A stretch of DNA of 64,000 nt from Chlorogloeopsis fritschii PCC 6912. GTDB taxonomy: Bacteria > Cyanobacteriota > Cyanobacteriia > Cyanobacteriales > Nostocaceae. The stretch is taken from positions 1 through 64,000 of the forward strand of contig NZ_AJLN01000063.1 of NCBI RefSeq assembly GCF_000317285.1. The letters run 5' to 3'. The position numbers and the translations under genes are program-made. Positions 10,182 through 19,623 of the stretch are shown in pieces; the stretch's first letter is position 1, and every line of letters starts with the position of its first letter. Below the pieces are notes generated by a model. That model did not search any database, had not been told where the DNA came from, and saw nothing but the letters and a program-made list of their open reading frames with translations.

Positions 10182-11159
10182 TTAACTAGCCATAATAATC
10201 TCCTGCTCTGGCATGATGACTTTTTCGATAATGTATTCGACTGTTTGATGATTGATCCAGTTATTGCTTGTAATCACTTCATTAAAGTGTATACCAGTTC
10301 TTTTTTGCTGACTCAAAGCTACTTCTACTTGTTCTGGTGTTAATAAACCAGCTTCTACTAAATAATATCCTAAGTGTTTATCTTGGGAGAGTGCTTGAAG
10401 ACTTTCATCTTTTTGTGCAGTTATACTCTGATGATTTTGTGCAAGATTTATGTCATGTAGTGGTGGTTCAATTGGATGAGATTTTGCATATAGATAAAAC
10501 TCATTAAGACCATCAGCAAAAGCTTCAAACACTTTTTCAACTAACCAAAAAGCTTTTTTGCGAGTAGCTTCTGGAAGTTCTATATTTTCAATTAATATCT
10601 CAATATCATCTGTTCCAGTTGTATGTCCAGTTTCCACTGCCAAATGATGCTCGCCAAAGTACCGATAATTATGCTTTGTGGATATTTCTAGTTCTCGCGA
10701 AACCTCTGTTGTCAAAGATAAAACAACATTACCTGTTGCTTCTATCACCTCGATGATTGCAAATTTTAAAATAGGCTCTGCTTGAAAACTATATGCTGCA
10801 ATTTTCTGGCATATTTGACGTGTTCTTTGAGTTTCTTTACCCCATAAAAATCGTAAACTATCGCTAAATTTACTGGAGTAATCAAAAGCTAATTTCTCCA
10901 TGTCTTCTAAATACCACACATAATGATGGTCATCTTCATAAGTATGTTTGTTGATAATTTTCTGTATAGGATCGCTGGTTGGTTCCTCCCGTAAAAAATA
11001 TTTATTGACTTCCCAAATATTCATGACAAAAGGAGCTAAACATGGAGCCCAAGCTAATCTTTGTCTTGGATCTATACTTTTGTCTTGCAAAAACTCACAG
11101 AAGGGTAACTTGGCAAATTCCTGTTTTTTGACTTCAATAAACTTAAATACTTCTTTCAT
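10182..11159 (-). CDS. Heme-oxygenase-fold diiron-like (HDO/CADD-type) protein fused to an MshEN-like domain
   Basis: The 325-residue start MKEVFKFIEV is chosen because CAGGAG lies 8 bases upstream; the frame is open for 12 more codons. The first 240 residues are all-helical with the acidic/His pattern of heme-oxygenase-like metal enzymes: HTYEDDHHYVWYLEDME (72-88), IIEVIEATGNV (135-145) and FGEHHLAVETGHT (168-180). These supply plausible Glu/His metal ligands (E75, H78/H79, E140, E170, H171, H172). Such proteins include iron-containing redox enzymes and CADD-like self-sacrificing oxygenases; the actual substrate is unknown. Residues about 265-325 (LGYYLVEAGLLTPEQVEVALSQQKRTG) resemble the MshEN/GspE N-terminal domain, a small nucleotide- or partner-binding module. 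No relevant neighbours. A palindrome about 90 bases upstream may be an operator. Confidence 0.7.
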   Translation of the reverse strand: MKEVFKFIEVKKQEFAKLPFCEFLQDKSIDPRQRLAWAPCLAPFVMNIWEVNKYFLREEPTSDPIQKIINKHTYEDDHHYVWYLEDMEKLAFDYSSKFSDSLRFLWGKETQRTRQICQKIAAYSFQAEPILKFAIIEVIEATGNVVLSLTTEVSRELEISTKHNYRYFGEHHLAVETGHTTGTDDIEILIENIELPEATRKKAFWLVEKVFEAFADGLNEFYLYAKSHPIEPPLHDINLAQNHQSITAQKDESLQALSQDKHLGYYLVEAGLLTPEQVEVALSQQKRTGIHFNEVITSNNWINHQTVEYIIEKVIMPEQEIIMAS

Positions 11160-11589
11160 CTTTGTAACTCCTGTTGATGTTTTGACCTGGCACAAAGTTA
11201 TAAGCTATCTATAGTAATTCTCGTTTTTGTTTCTCACACTATATGGGTACAAGAACTTGTACCTATATCTAGATTGAAACTATGAGAGTCACTAAAAACT
11301 TTGTCAAAAAGCAATATCAACATTTACATTTCTCTCAATAAAGATAAATGTCTATTGCATTTCAATTATTTTTAATTTTTTATTAATGTTCAATTGTATT
11401 TATATTGAATAGTATATGTAGTAATGTATACAATAGAACAAATTTTTAAAATTTTCTCAGTAATAATAACTAGAAACTCTAAAAACAGGTATGAGGATAA
11501 ATCCTTTGTATCCTTTGCACTACAAGGATTTTATAGAAGATAGTACACTGTTATGACATGGTAAAAGCGATCGCCTACAACCTACATAT
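11160..11589. other. AT-rich intergenic region, promoter side of the heme-oxygenase-like gene
   Basis: It holds the leader and promoter region of the minus-strand gene ending at 10182. A TATA-like element is visible on the minus strand around 11205-11215, and a palindrome lies at 11242-11267. The remainder up to the ndhB terminator is AT-rich and no ORF or RNA gene is recognised. Confidence 0.6.
11242..11267. promoter_or_regulatory. Palindromic operator candidate
   Basis: The core GGTACAAG-aa-CTTGTACC (11246-11263) is a perfect inverted repeat. With one G/T mismatch the symmetry extends to 11242-11267 (tat...ata). It lies about 90 bases upstream of the heme-oxygenase-like gene start, next to TATA-like sequence, as expected for a dimeric repressor or activator site. 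The regulator is unknown. Confidence 0.4.
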
Positions 11590-11621
11590 GCAAAAACGCC
11601 TGACATTAAAGTCAGGCGTCT
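11590..11621 (-). terminator. ndhB terminator
   Basis: The 9-bp perfect stem acgcctgac/gtcaggcgt with loop attaaa is followed on the minus strand by TTTTTGC. It lies 36 bases beyond the ndhB stop codon. Confidence 0.85.
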
Positions 11622-11656
11622 TGACGCATTACTGTGAGTTGTATTTGCAAATAAGC

Positions 11657-13219
11657 TTACAATCCGTCAGTTGGCTTCGCAGACACAGCACTTACCTGAG
11701 TGCTATCAACTGCTTTGGCTTGCAACATGGGGCTATGGGTGACGGAATTGTTCGCTAGGGTAAATATGGGGTTGGATAAAATCCCAGCTATGGAAGTGGC
11801 GATTAAAGTAGTTACCAAACCTACCTGCAAAGGTCTAAGTCCAGGCAAATTCCAACGCACTTCAGGATAATTCTTGACTGCATCGGACATTTCTTGAGGT
11901 TCTTTTACCACCATCATCTTGACTACACGAATGTAGTAATAGATGGAGACAACACTAGTAACAAGACCTAGTAACACTAAACCATAAAGACCTGCTTGCC
12001 AACCAGCCCAGAACAGGTAAATCTTTCCGAAGAATCCAGCTAAGGGCGGGATGCCTCCCAAAGACAACAGGGCAATACTTAAGCCTAATGTCAAAAGAGG
12101 ATCTTTCTGATATAAACCAGAGTATTCGGCAATTTGATCGGTTCCTGTTCGCAGCGAGAAGAGAATAATGCAAGTAAAACCGCACAGGTTCATAAACAGA
12201 TAGACCAACAGATAAAATATCATGCTGGCATATCCTGCTTGGGTGTCAGCAACCAAGCCAATCATCACAAATCCAGCTTGGGCAATGGATGAATAAGCTA
12301 GCATCCGCTTCATGCTGGTTTGGGCTAGGGCAACTACGTTACCCAAAATCATACTCAGTACGGCAAGGGCAGTGAAAACAAATTTCCACTCCTCAGCAAC
12401 GAGAGGGAAAACGGTTGTTAGCAAGCGAATCGCGAGGGCAAATCCAGCTGCTTTAGAACCTACAGACAAAAAGGCAATCACTGGGGTAGGTGCGCCTTCG
12501 TAAACGTCTGGTGTCCACTGGTGAAAGGGTGCGGCAGAGATTTTAAAGCCTACACCTGCAATCACAAACACAAGAGCAATTACCACACCCAAGGATTGGG
12601 CTAGGTTGGCTGTGGCAATGCCATTGGCGATCGCATTTAGTTCTGTTTGCCCGCCAGATAAACCGTACAGCAGGGAAACTCCATACAAAAATACAGCTGT
12701 ACTAGCAGCACCAACCAACAGGTATTTCAGCGCCGCTTCATTAGAACGGGGATCGCGCTTTGTATAACCTGTTAGTAGATAAGAGGAAATACTTAGGGTT
12801 TCTAGAGAGACGAAAATCATCACCAACTCGCTAGCCCCTGATAAAAACATTCCTCCCAAGGTAGCAGTCAGCAAAATCGCGATGAATTCTGCTAAAGCGG
12901 TGCCACTTTGTTCAACGTAGCGAATTGACATCAAAATCGTCACGGCGGCAGATAAAGCCACAATACCGCGAAATACGATGCTGAGGTCATCACCATTAAA
13001 GGCACCAGCAAAGAACATGGGATTGGAATTATCCCATTGCAAATACAGGGCAAAAATTGCGGCGAATAAACCTGCGATCGCCAGATATCCAATCCAGCGC
13101 GAGGAATTACGCCCCAATATCAAGTCCACAATCAAAACCCCCAAGAGGGTGGCTACCACTATTCCCTCTGGCAATATCGTTCCAGCATTCAACTGTGATG
13201 CAACATTAGCAAAATCCAT
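11657..13219 (-). CDS. ndhB: NAD(P)H-quinone oxidoreductase subunit 2 (NdhB)
   Basis: The 520-residue membrane protein has about 14 helices and belongs to the Nqo14/NdhB antiporter-like subunits of thylakoid NDH-1, which uses ferredoxin-derived electrons for cyclic electron flow, respiration and CO2 uptake. Typical segments are [40 protein letters not shown] and [30 protein letters not shown]. The first carries the conserved Glu and the second the TM-helix Lys environment of the proton channel. I take the ATG of [19 protein letters not shown] as the start; an in-frame TTG lies seven codons upstream. Length fits the family. Cyanobacterial ndhB usually stands alone, as here, with its own terminator. 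Confidence 0.97.
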   Translation of the reverse strand: MDFANVASQLNAGTILPEGIVVATLLGVLIVDLILGRNSSRWIGYLAIAGLFAAIFALYLQWDNSNPMFFAGAFNGDDLSIVFRGIVALSAAVTILMSIRYVEQSGTALAEFIAILLTATLGGMFLSGASELVMIFVSLETLSISSYLLTGYTKRDPRSNEAALKYLLVGAASTAVFLYGVSLLYGLSGGQTELNAIANGIATANLAQSLGVVIALVFVIAGVGFKISAAPFHQWTPDVYEGAPTPVIAFLSVGSKAAGFALAIRLLTTVFPLVAEEWKFVFTALAVLSMILGNVVALAQTSMKRMLAYSSIAQAGFVMIGLVADTQAGYASMIFYLLVYLFMNLCGFTCIILFSLRTGTDQIAEYSGLYQKDPLLTLGLSIALLSLGGIPPLAGFFGKIYLFWAGWQAGLYGLVLLGLVTSVVSIYYYIRVVKMMVVKEPQEMSDAVKNYPEVRWNLPGLRPLQVGLVTTLIATSIAGILSNPIFTLANNSVTHSPMLQAKAVDSTQVSAVSAKPTDGL

Positions 13220-13644
13220 GAGCTGTATAGGTTTTGGCAATTAGACACAAAAGGGCCAACTGTGTTAATTCTATTGTGTTTTCTACTCAAGTTTCGTGAA
13301 GCTGTCTTGATTACCAGATCTATACCATCAAATTAGTTTATTTTTCAGTTTAGCGATCGCTATGCCAAAGCCAAAATAAGGATGTAAGGGAAAGAACCCT
13401 TTTTCATAACTTAGGTGGTGAAATTTTTTCGTCGAGACTGCTTTTGTTTAGTCTCTAGCCCCTATTTTCATGTGAGTTTTCAAACTAATAAGCAGTTCAG
13501 TCTGTGCTGACCTGCTTACACTTAAATAAACAGATTCAGTTATTTACTGAACTGCTGTTTCTGTATTAAATCGTACTTGCGAAATGCTGTTTTTTGCCTT
13601 TAGGCAATAGCTTTTCAGCTCCAGTTTATGAATATATTCAAGAT
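13220..13644. other. Non-coding region between ndhB and the RRM gene
   Basis: Two minus-strand genes flank it, so it holds the ndhB promoter region and the 3' end of the RRM transcript. A 10-bp inverted repeat agcagttcag/ctgaactgct (13491-13500 and 13545-13554) and a small hairpin ttgcctttaggcaa near 13595-13608 are visible and could act as 3' ends. One HIP1 site is present. No ORF is supported. Confidence 0.5.
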
Positions 13645-13959
13645 TTAATAGCGCCTAGAGTATCCACCGCTGTTACTTTTGCCCCAGCCATTACCGCCAG
13701 AGCGACTGCCTCTTTCCTCCCGTGGTCTTGCTTTATTGACTTTCATGACGCGGCCCATCCACTCAGCACCATCTAAAGCTTGAATGGCAGCATCCTCTGA
13801 GGCTTCCGATTCCATTTCTACAAAACCAAAGCCTCGCACACGGCCTGTTTCCCGATCCGTGGGAAGTTGAACTCGCTTCACAGCGCCATACTCAGAGAAC
13901 ACCTTGCTGAGGTCTTCTTGGGTAACGTTGTAGGATAGGTTGCCTACGTAAATCGACAT
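13645..13959 (-). CDS. RRM-type RNA-binding protein (cyanobacterial Rbp family)
   Basis: The 104-residue protein is a single RNA-recognition motif with a short Gly-rich tail. RNP2 reads IYVGNL (residues 3-8) and RNP1 RGFGFVEM (43-50), and the tail (85-104) is Gly/Ser/Arg/Asn-rich and ends GGYSRRY. This is the RbpA-type arrangement of cyanobacteria, whose genes are often induced by cold and whose products bind RNA and may direct mRNAs to the thylakoid. GGAGAG precedes the ATG at a good distance. The upstream 100 bases could be a long 5' leader, as is usual for cold-regulated rbp genes; that is inference. Which of several Rbp paralogues it is cannot be told. Confidence 0.93.
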   Translation of the reverse strand: MSIYVGNLSYNVTQEDLSKVFSEYGAVKRVQLPTDRETGRVRGFGFVEMESEASEDAAIQALDGAEWMGRVMKVNKARPREERGSRSGGNGWGKSNSGGYSRRY

Positions 13960-15062
13960 TAATCTCTCCAGAAATCACTTATGCATATGCAGAGATGTTC
14001 ATCCGGAGAGCCACTTGCAATGTTTGACAAAAACAAGAACACTACCACCGAACTAAATTCTCCAAGTTTATCTTACCACAATTTCTATTTCAGCAAGGCA
14101 TAAAATTTATAATAAACTGCATTTTTAATTAAAATGTATTGAATTTTACGACACTCGGTAATTTGTAGGATATAGCAGAAATAAATAACTAATATTGCTT
14201 GTTTTTTCTGGTCAAAAAAGCAGAAGCTATGCTCTAAAATCCATATTTTTCAAATTATAGAAATTCCTAAACTTTGAATTCTTAAATATCTATGGAAAAT
14301 CTGTCTTAAGATGGAGTATAAATAATCAAAAATTCGCTATATTTGTTAGATTTTAGGAAAATTTTATACATTCAGTATCTTGACCCAGCTTCAGCTTCTA
14401 CAACTTTGGGAGTAGATGGTTAAATAAGATAAAATTCTAAAAGTTAAATTTTAAGTACGATTGATCCTAACTTTACTACCTTGGTAGATAAAGCACAATA
14501 GTATTAATTGATTTTGTCTTAAAGCCAGTTGGATTTATATAACTTAGTAAACTACTTTAATTTTTAATTGTTGAGCTTACCTCTGTATTTAATAAAAATG
14601 TATAATTATCAAATATTAAATTCACTATGTTTATAATTAACGTCAATTACAAATATTATTTATGTACTAATAACCATTTAGTTTCTAAAATCTTCTTTCA
14701 CAATAGAGATTAAATTTTCAGTGAATACGAGTAAAATTGTTAGTAGAGTAAGGTCTTGACCTAAAAGCTCGCTAAAGATATCAAAAAAACTGAAGTGGGT
14801 TTCAAACCCATTTCAAAATAAGATAATATAGTGTTCTGTGAGTATTTATCTGACAAAGATACACGAAATGTACTTTTTAAATTTTCTGAGGAATGGCACG
14901 TAGTTAAAGCTTAAAATACATGACAAATAATCAGAAACAATCCATTTTCGGAATGAATAAACAGTAATTACTTTAACAAAATATAAAGCAAACAATTAGG
15001 TATTCGGTTCAAAAGGCACTTAAGCAGTAGCAGCGCAAAGCGGAAAAAGAATTATTACTTTC
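13960..15062. other. 1.1-kb AT-rich non-coding region
   Basis: The first 120 bases are the probable leader of the RRM gene and contain a tccgga hexamer near 14009. The rest is strongly AT-rich with many stops in all frames. One near-perfect hairpin lies at 14791-14815 (gaagtgggtt/aacccatttc). No coding region, tRNA or known RNA is recognised. Confidence 0.6.
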
Positions 15063-15356
15063 TTAGTCCGCGACATAGCGCCAACTTTGAGGTTCATATT
15101 CTCGCTGAATTTTCACCATCCATGTACCTTGGGGAATAGCAATTGCCTGATGTTCCTCGTGAACAAGCACTGCCTCAGATGAAAGTACACTCAAATATAA
15201 GGTGCCATCTTGTTCGTATAATTCTGCTTGTCCGTCCATGATGCGATGTTTATGTCCGGTCACTTCACCTTCTGCCAAAGTTAAATGTGATAGTTTTTGC
15301 CCCTCTATTTGCTGTACAGGCAGTAAAATAACGTCACCTTGACGAATTGGTTGCAC
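15063..15356 (-). CDS. Small conserved protein with GEVTGHxH and HEEHxxI motifs
   Basis: I place the start at the GTG at 15356 because CAAGGAG lies 8 bases upstream. This gives a 97-residue protein MQPIRQGDVILLPVQQ... rather than the 110-codon open frame from an upstream TTG. It contains GEVTGHKHRIMDG and VHEEHQAIAIPQGTWMVKIQREYEP, a His-rich beta-strand pattern I recognise from small bacterial proteins of unknown function. The paired GHxH and HEEH could bind a metal, by inference. No signal peptide or membrane segment. It is flanked by long non-coding DNA and divergent from topA, so neighbours do not help. Its function is unknown. Confidence 0.75.
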   Translation of the reverse strand: MQPIRQGDVILLPVQQIEGQKLSHLTLAEGEVTGHKHRIMDGQAELYEQDGTLYLSVLSSEAVLVHEEHQAIAIPQGTWMVKIQREYEPQSWRYVAD

Positions 15357-15826
15357 GACAGTTTCTCCTTGATTACAGAGTTCAAGTCTATTCAAGCTTA
15401 AAAGCTTTGATTTAATTTTGGCACAGTTAGGAGGTTAGGCAAGAGGCAGAGAATGTGAGCAGGATTAATCATTGGAGGATTTTTTATGCTGGTGAGTGTC
15501 TCCGGACAGGCGTCGGGCAAGACCATACCTCTTTTATCCTTAAAAATAGATATTTTCAACATAGTAGTCGCCAATTATGCCTGAGATAAGTTAAAGATTG
15601 AAATAACTGGAAATTCTACAGATCCGCTTTCCCTATCCTTTAGGAAAAACTACACTGTGGGAGTGGCAACAGTCCTATGCCGCAGTTTGAGGGGATTTTA
15701 CGAGCGGACAGTTTATGTGAGGATTAAATCACATCTGTATGAATGATTGATAATCTTTACATCTAGCTCTCAATTATCTCAATTTGACTGTTTAGCCTAG
15801 CAGCTATTCTTTTTTTTGAAATTTCC
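15357..15826. other. Divergent intergenic region upstream of topA
   Basis: It holds the promoter side of both the 97-residue protein gene and topA. A 32-codon ORF at 15486-15584 has a good Shine-Dalgarno and is listed separately. No terminator or known RNA element was recognised. Confidence 0.5.
15486..15584 (+). CDS. Possible 32-residue peptide
   Basis: The reading frame begins MLVSVSGQASGKTIPLL and runs to a TGA at 15582. GGAGG lies exactly 7 bases before the ATG, the best ribosome-binding site in this region. The peptide has a Gly/Ser-rich start resembling, but too short by one residue for, a P-loop, and a hydrophobic C-terminal half. It could be a leader peptide, a small protein or chance. 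I do not recognise a family. Confidence 0.3.
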   Translation: MLVSVSGQASGKTIPLLSLKIDIFNIVVANYA

Positions 15827-18508
15827 ATGTCAACTCTCGTCATCGTCGAATCTCCGACCAAAGCTCGTACCATTCGCAACTACCTGCCAAAAGGCTATCG
15901 GGTGGAGGCTTCTATGGGTCATGTGCGCGATCTACCCCAGTCAGCTAGTGAAATTCCCACCAATGTCAAAGGGGAAAAATGGGCGCAGCTCGGGGTAAAT
16001 GTAGACGCCGACTTTGAACCTTTGTATGTCGTTCCCAAAGATAAAAAGAAAATTGTCACCCAACTTAAAGAAGCATTGAAAGACGCTTCAGAACTGATTC
16101 TGGCAACAGACGAAGATAGGGAAGGTGAAAGCATAAGTTGGCATTTGCACCAATTGCTCAAGCCAAAGGTTCCAACTAAGCGGATGGTGTTTCACGAAAT
16201 TACTCAAGATGCCATCAAAAAAGCTTTGCACAACTGCCGCAATATTGACGAGCAGTTGGTTCGTGCCCAAGAAACACGGCGAATTTTGGATCGATTGGTA
16301 GGCTACACCCTCTCTCCCTTGTTGTGGAAAAAAATCGCCAGGGGATTATCGGCTGGGCGGGTGCAATCAGTGGCGGTACGGCTATTGGTAAGCCGCGAAC
16401 AAGAACGTCGCGCTTTCAAGGAAGCAACATACTGGGATTTAAAGGCGACTTTGACTCCCCCACAAGCAAAAAGCAAAAAAGACCAAACCTTTGCCGCCCA
16501 GCTTGTTACCTTAGCTGGAACTAGATTGGCAACAGGTAGCGATTTTGACCCAAAAACAGGCAAAATTGCCGCAGGTCGGAATGTTGTTCTGCTCAATCAA
16601 GAGGAAGCAGCAGCGCTGAAGGAACGCCTGAGTGGGAAAAGTTGGACAGTCACAGACATAGAAGAACGCCCCGTTACTCGCAAGCCTGCGGCTCCATTTA
16701 CCACATCGACCTTACAACAGGAAGCGAACCGCAAACTGCGCCTATCAGCGCGAGATACGATGCGGATTGCTCAGAGTTTGTACGAGCAGGGTTATATCAC
16801 CTATATGCGTACAGACTCCGTACACCTGTCGGAACAGGCGATCGCCGCAGCCCGCAGCTGTGTAGAACAACTTTACGGCAAGCAATATCTCAGTCCCCAA
16901 CCTCGGCAGTACACTACCAAATCCAAAGGCGCACAAGAAGCCCATGAAGCTATTCGTCCTGCGGGTAGCACCTTCCGCACCCCTCAAGAAACAGGCTTAG
17001 GCGGTCGGGAACTACAATTGTACGATTTGATTTGGAAGCGTACCGTCGCCTGTCAAATGGCTGACTCTCGCCAAACCCAAATTACAGTCCAACTGCAAGT
17101 GGAAGACTCTGGGTTCCGGTCTTCTGGCAAACGCATTGACTTTCCGGGCTATTTGCGCGCTTACGTTGAAGGAAGTGACGATCCAGAAGCAGCACTGGAA
17201 GATCAAGAAATTATCTTGCCCGATCTCAAAGTCGGGGATCATCCCAACTGTAACAATCTCGAAGCAGTTGGACACGAAACTCAACCTCCAGCCAGATACA
17301 CCGAAGCAACTTTGGTGAAAACCTTAGAAAGTGAAGGCATTGGACGTCCCAGTACCTATGCCAGTATCATCGGCACAATCCTCGACAAAGGTTATGCCCA
17401 ATTAGTGAATAACGCTCTCGTGCCTACTTTCACCGCCTTTGCCGTCACTGATTTACTAGAAAAATATTTCCCCGATGTTGTCGATCCAAGTTTTACTTCC
17501 AAAATGGAGCAAACCCTCGATGACATTGCTACGGGCGAAGCCGAATGGCTGCCGTACCTGCGGGAATTTTATCTGGGAGAGAAGGGTCTAGAACCCCTAG
17601 TGAAAGAAAAGGAAGACTTAATTGATGCCAATAAAGCTAGGACAGTAGAACTGGAAAATCTAGAGGCTAAAGTTCGGATTGGTAAATTTGGCCCTTATAT
17701 CGAAGTTGAAAATGGTGACGGTGTTGTTACAGCATCAATTCCTAAAGACCTAACTCCCGCAGATCTCGATCCCCAAAAGGTAGAAATTTTACTGCGGCAA
17801 AAAACCTCCGGGCCGGACGAAGTTGGTCGTCATCCCGAAACAGGCGAACCAATTTATATGCTAATAGGCCCTTACGGCCCCTACGTCCAATTAGGTGACA
17901 AATCTGACGAAAATCCCAAACCCAAACAGGCTTCTTTACCCAAGGGAGTAAAACCTGAAGATGTCACCCTAGAAATGGCTGTTGGTCTTTTGTCCCTACC
18001 CCGGACACTCGGTACACATCCAGAAACAGGTGCGACAATTCAAGCGAATTTGGGGCGTTTTGGCCCCTACGTTGTCCATAATGCCAAGGAAGGAAAAGAC
18101 TATCGTTCTCTAAAAGCGGGTGACGATGTGTTGACAATTTCTTTGGAACGGGCGCTAGAGTTATTGTCTGAGCCGAAAAAGGGACGCAGTAACAGCAGTA
18201 AGTCTAAGGCTGCTTTACGGGAATTAGGATCTCACCCAGAAGATGGCGAACCAGTAAATATATACGACGGCCCTTACGGCCCTTACATTAAGCACAGCAA
18301 AACCAATGCTAAGATTCCAGAAGGAGTATCAGTAGAAGATGTAACTTTAGATATGGCTGTTGAGGCGCTGGCAAATAAAACATCGAGCGGGAAATCTACT
18401 CGCAAAACGAGTAAATCAACGACGAAGTCTACTACTAAGTCAACGACTGGCTCTAGTGCCAAATCAAAAGCGAAATCATCAGCTACTGCTACCAAAAAAA
18501 ACAGCTAA
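15827..18508 (+). CDS. topA: DNA topoisomerase I (type IA)
   Basis: The 893-residue enzyme relaxes negative supercoils by single-strand passage. The N-terminal TOPRIM domain has E8 (VIVESPTKA) and DxDxE in [10 protein letters not shown] (about residues 92-101). The catalytic tyrosine is Y326 in YITYMRTDS, and the core continues with [11 protein letters not shown] and [15 protein letters not shown]. Instead of the Cys4 zinc ribbons of E. coli TopA, the C-terminus has four repeats centred on GPY (GKFGPYIE near 618, GPYGPYVQ near 680, GRFGPYVV near 742, GPYGPYIK near 814). A Lys/Ser/Thr-rich tail of about 45 residues follows and may bind DNA nonspecifically. This repeat-plus-basic-tail form is typical of cyanobacteria. 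Start at the first ATG before STLVIVES. No operon partner. Confidence 0.97.
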   Translation: MSTLVIVESPTKARTIRNYLPKGYRVEASMGHVRDLPQSASEIPTNVKGEKWAQLGVNVDADFEPLYVVPKDKKKIVTQLKEALKDASELILATDEDREGESISWHLHQLLKPKVPTKRMVFHEITQDAIKKALHNCRNIDEQLVRAQETRRILDRLVGYTLSPLLWKKIARGLSAGRVQSVAVRLLVSREQERRAFKEATYWDLKATLTPPQAKSKKDQTFAAQLVTLAGTRLATGSDFDPKTGKIAAGRNVVLLNQEEAAALKERLSGKSWTVTDIEERPVTRKPAAPFTTSTLQQEANRKLRLSARDTMRIAQSLYEQGYITYMRTDSVHLSEQAIAAARSCVEQLYGKQYLSPQPRQYTTKSKGAQEAHEAIRPAGSTFRTPQETGLGGRELQLYDLIWKRTVACQMADSRQTQITVQLQVEDSGFRSSGKRIDFPGYLRAYVEGSDDPEAALEDQEIILPDLKVGDHPNCNNLEAVGHETQPPARYTEATLVKTLESEGIGRPSTYASIIGTILDKGYAQLVNNALVPTFTAFAVTDLLEKYFPDVVDPSFTSKMEQTLDDIATGEAEWLPYLREFYLGEKGLEPLVKEKEDLIDANKARTVELENLEAKVRIGKFGPYIEVENGDGVVTASIPKDLTPADLDPQKVEILLRQKTSGPDEVGRHPETGEPIYMLIGPYGPYVQLGDKSDENPKPKQASLPKGVKPEDVTLEMAVGLLSLPRTLGTHPETGATIQANLGRFGPYVVHNAKEGKDYRSLKAGDDVLTISLERALELLSEPKKGRSNSSKSKAALRELGSHPEDGEPVNIYDGPYGPYIKHSKTNAKIPEGVSVEDVTLDMAVEALANKTSSGKSTRKTSKSTTKSTTKSTTGSSAKSKAKSSATATKKNS

Positions 18509-18947
18509 ATGGTATGGTTAATAGTCAATAGTCAATATTTATTACTATTGACTATGCTGTATCATCAAAACTCCATTGTCTTCAAACCACAATGGATAAA
18601 AAACATTTATATTTTGACTGCTACTCGCTCGAACTTATAAGTTTTAACGAGAAGCAAAAGACAGTACACATCCTGCACGCAGCTTGGACAAGCGGGCTTT
18701 TTAAATTTTTGCACTAACTGCGCCCTGCAAAACACCTATCCCTCGTAGGATGCAGTTGTCTAGGTTGTAAATGTGATACTCTAAAAAACAAGGGAGAAAA
18801 CAACATCAAATTTTTTAGATGTGGCTTATTCCCGAAACATGGGAGCGTGAGTTTACTAAGTTCTAAGCCAGAGTGCAACAAAAGCTAGTTTCTCCTTAGC
18901 TGACAAGTTGAAAAAATAGAGGTAGTATCTCAGGAGCGGTCAGTCCA
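18509..18947. other. Intergenic region after topA with STRR-type hairpin
   Basis: The first part holds an inverted repeat made of agtcaat heptamers (atagtcaatagt at 18521-18532 and actattgactat at 18543-18554) that may terminate topA. The remaining 390 bases are leader/promoter sequence for the small ORF and aroQ. No further gene is seen. Confidence 0.5.
18521..18554. repeat. Heptamer repeat (agtcaat) forming a hairpin
   Basis: Tandem agtcaat units followed by their reverse complement form a 12-bp stem just after topA. This belongs to the agtcaat/agtcatt family also seen at 24144 and 48935. Confidence 0.6.
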
Positions 18948-19088
18948 ATGGACTATATAGAAAAGGTGCTAGAAAAGCTTAAAGAATTGGCACGCAAGCT
19001 AATTGAAGCCCTTTTGGGGCCAGAGGTTGAGCCGGAACCGGAATTAATTCCGATTCCTGTAGATGATCGCTCGCGCCGTCGCTCTTGA
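18948..19088 (+). CDS. 46-residue conserved-looking amphipathic peptide upstream of aroQ
   Basis: The ORF starts [20 protein letters not shown], a strongly amphipathic helix. It continues through [17 protein letters not shown], a Pro/Glu-rich segment, to a basic end [13 protein letters not shown] lies 11 bases before the ATG. Its stop codon overlaps the TTG start proposed for aroQ (tcTTGA), so translation may be coupled. Base-three codon choice and the clear Shine-Dalgarno support a real gene. I seem to remember similar small ORFs upstream of aroQ in Nostocales but cannot verify this. Function unknown; the helix could bind a membrane or partner. Confidence 0.65.
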   Translation: MDYIEKVLEKLKELARKLIEALLGPEVEPEPELIPIPVDDRSRRRS

Positions 19089-19573
19089 GAATAAAGGTGC
19101 AGGACTTGACGTTTCGTCCATTAAGCCTTTTGGTGCTGCACGGGCCAAACTTAAATTTGCTAGGACAGCGAGAACCCGGCATATATGGTTCTCTAAGCTT
19201 GGCTGAAATTAACCGTCAGTTGGAAGTGGAAGGGAAAAATTTGGCGGTAGAAGTGTTTGTTATGCACTCAAACCACGAAGGATTTTTAGTAGATGCAATT
19301 CATGATGCCTTGGGAAAACACCAAGGCATTTTGATTAATGCTGGAGCCTATACCCACACCAGCGTAGCTCTACGGGATGCGATCGCTGCTGTGAATTTGC
19401 CCACAGTAGAAGTGCATTTGAGTAACATATATCGGCGAGAAGAATTTCGCCACCACTCTTATATAGCTCCAGTAGCAATTGGGCAAATTAGTGGTTTTGG
19501 TGCCCAAAGTTATATCCTGGGTTTGCAAGCTTTAGTGTATTACTTAAGGACGAAGTGTGAAGCTAAAGTATAA
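19085..19573 (+). CDS. aroQ: 3-dehydroquinate dehydratase, type II
   Basis: The enzyme catalyses the third step of the shikimate pathway, 3-dehydroquinate to 3-dehydroshikimate. Characteristic motifs are [22 protein letters not shown] (catalytic Tyr in GIYGS), [33 protein letters not shown] (Asn and catalytic-site His) and [31 protein letters not shown]. The core is of normal length. The N-terminus is uncertain: the frame opens at a TTG at 19085 overlapping the preceding stop codon, giving about 14 residues more than most AroQ proteins. Downstream GTG or TTG codons (19097 onward) are alternatives. It likely belongs to a transcript with the 46-residue ORF and perhaps the gene at 19624. Confidence 0.95.
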   Translation: MRIKVQDLTFRPLSLLVLHGPNLNLLGQREPGIYGSLSLAEINRQLEVEGKNLAVEVFVMHSNHEGFLVDAIHDALGKHQGILINAGAYTHTSVALRDAIAAVNLPTVEVHLSNIYRREEFRHHSYIAPVAIGQISGFGAQSYILGLQALVYYLRTKCEAKV

Positions 19574-19623
19574 ACTATAAATCTTTTATTCTTTAGTCTT
19601 CACGTTTTAATGTCTTTAAATTT

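Noticed and set aside
14791-14815. GGGTTTCAAACCC resembling a tRNA T-arm
   Set aside because: No acceptor, anticodon or D-arm complement can be found around it; it is a simple hairpin.
15504-15530. P-loop-like SGQASGKT in the small ORF upstream of topA
   Set aside because: Spacing is GxxxGKT rather than GxxxxGKT and the peptide is only 32 residues long.
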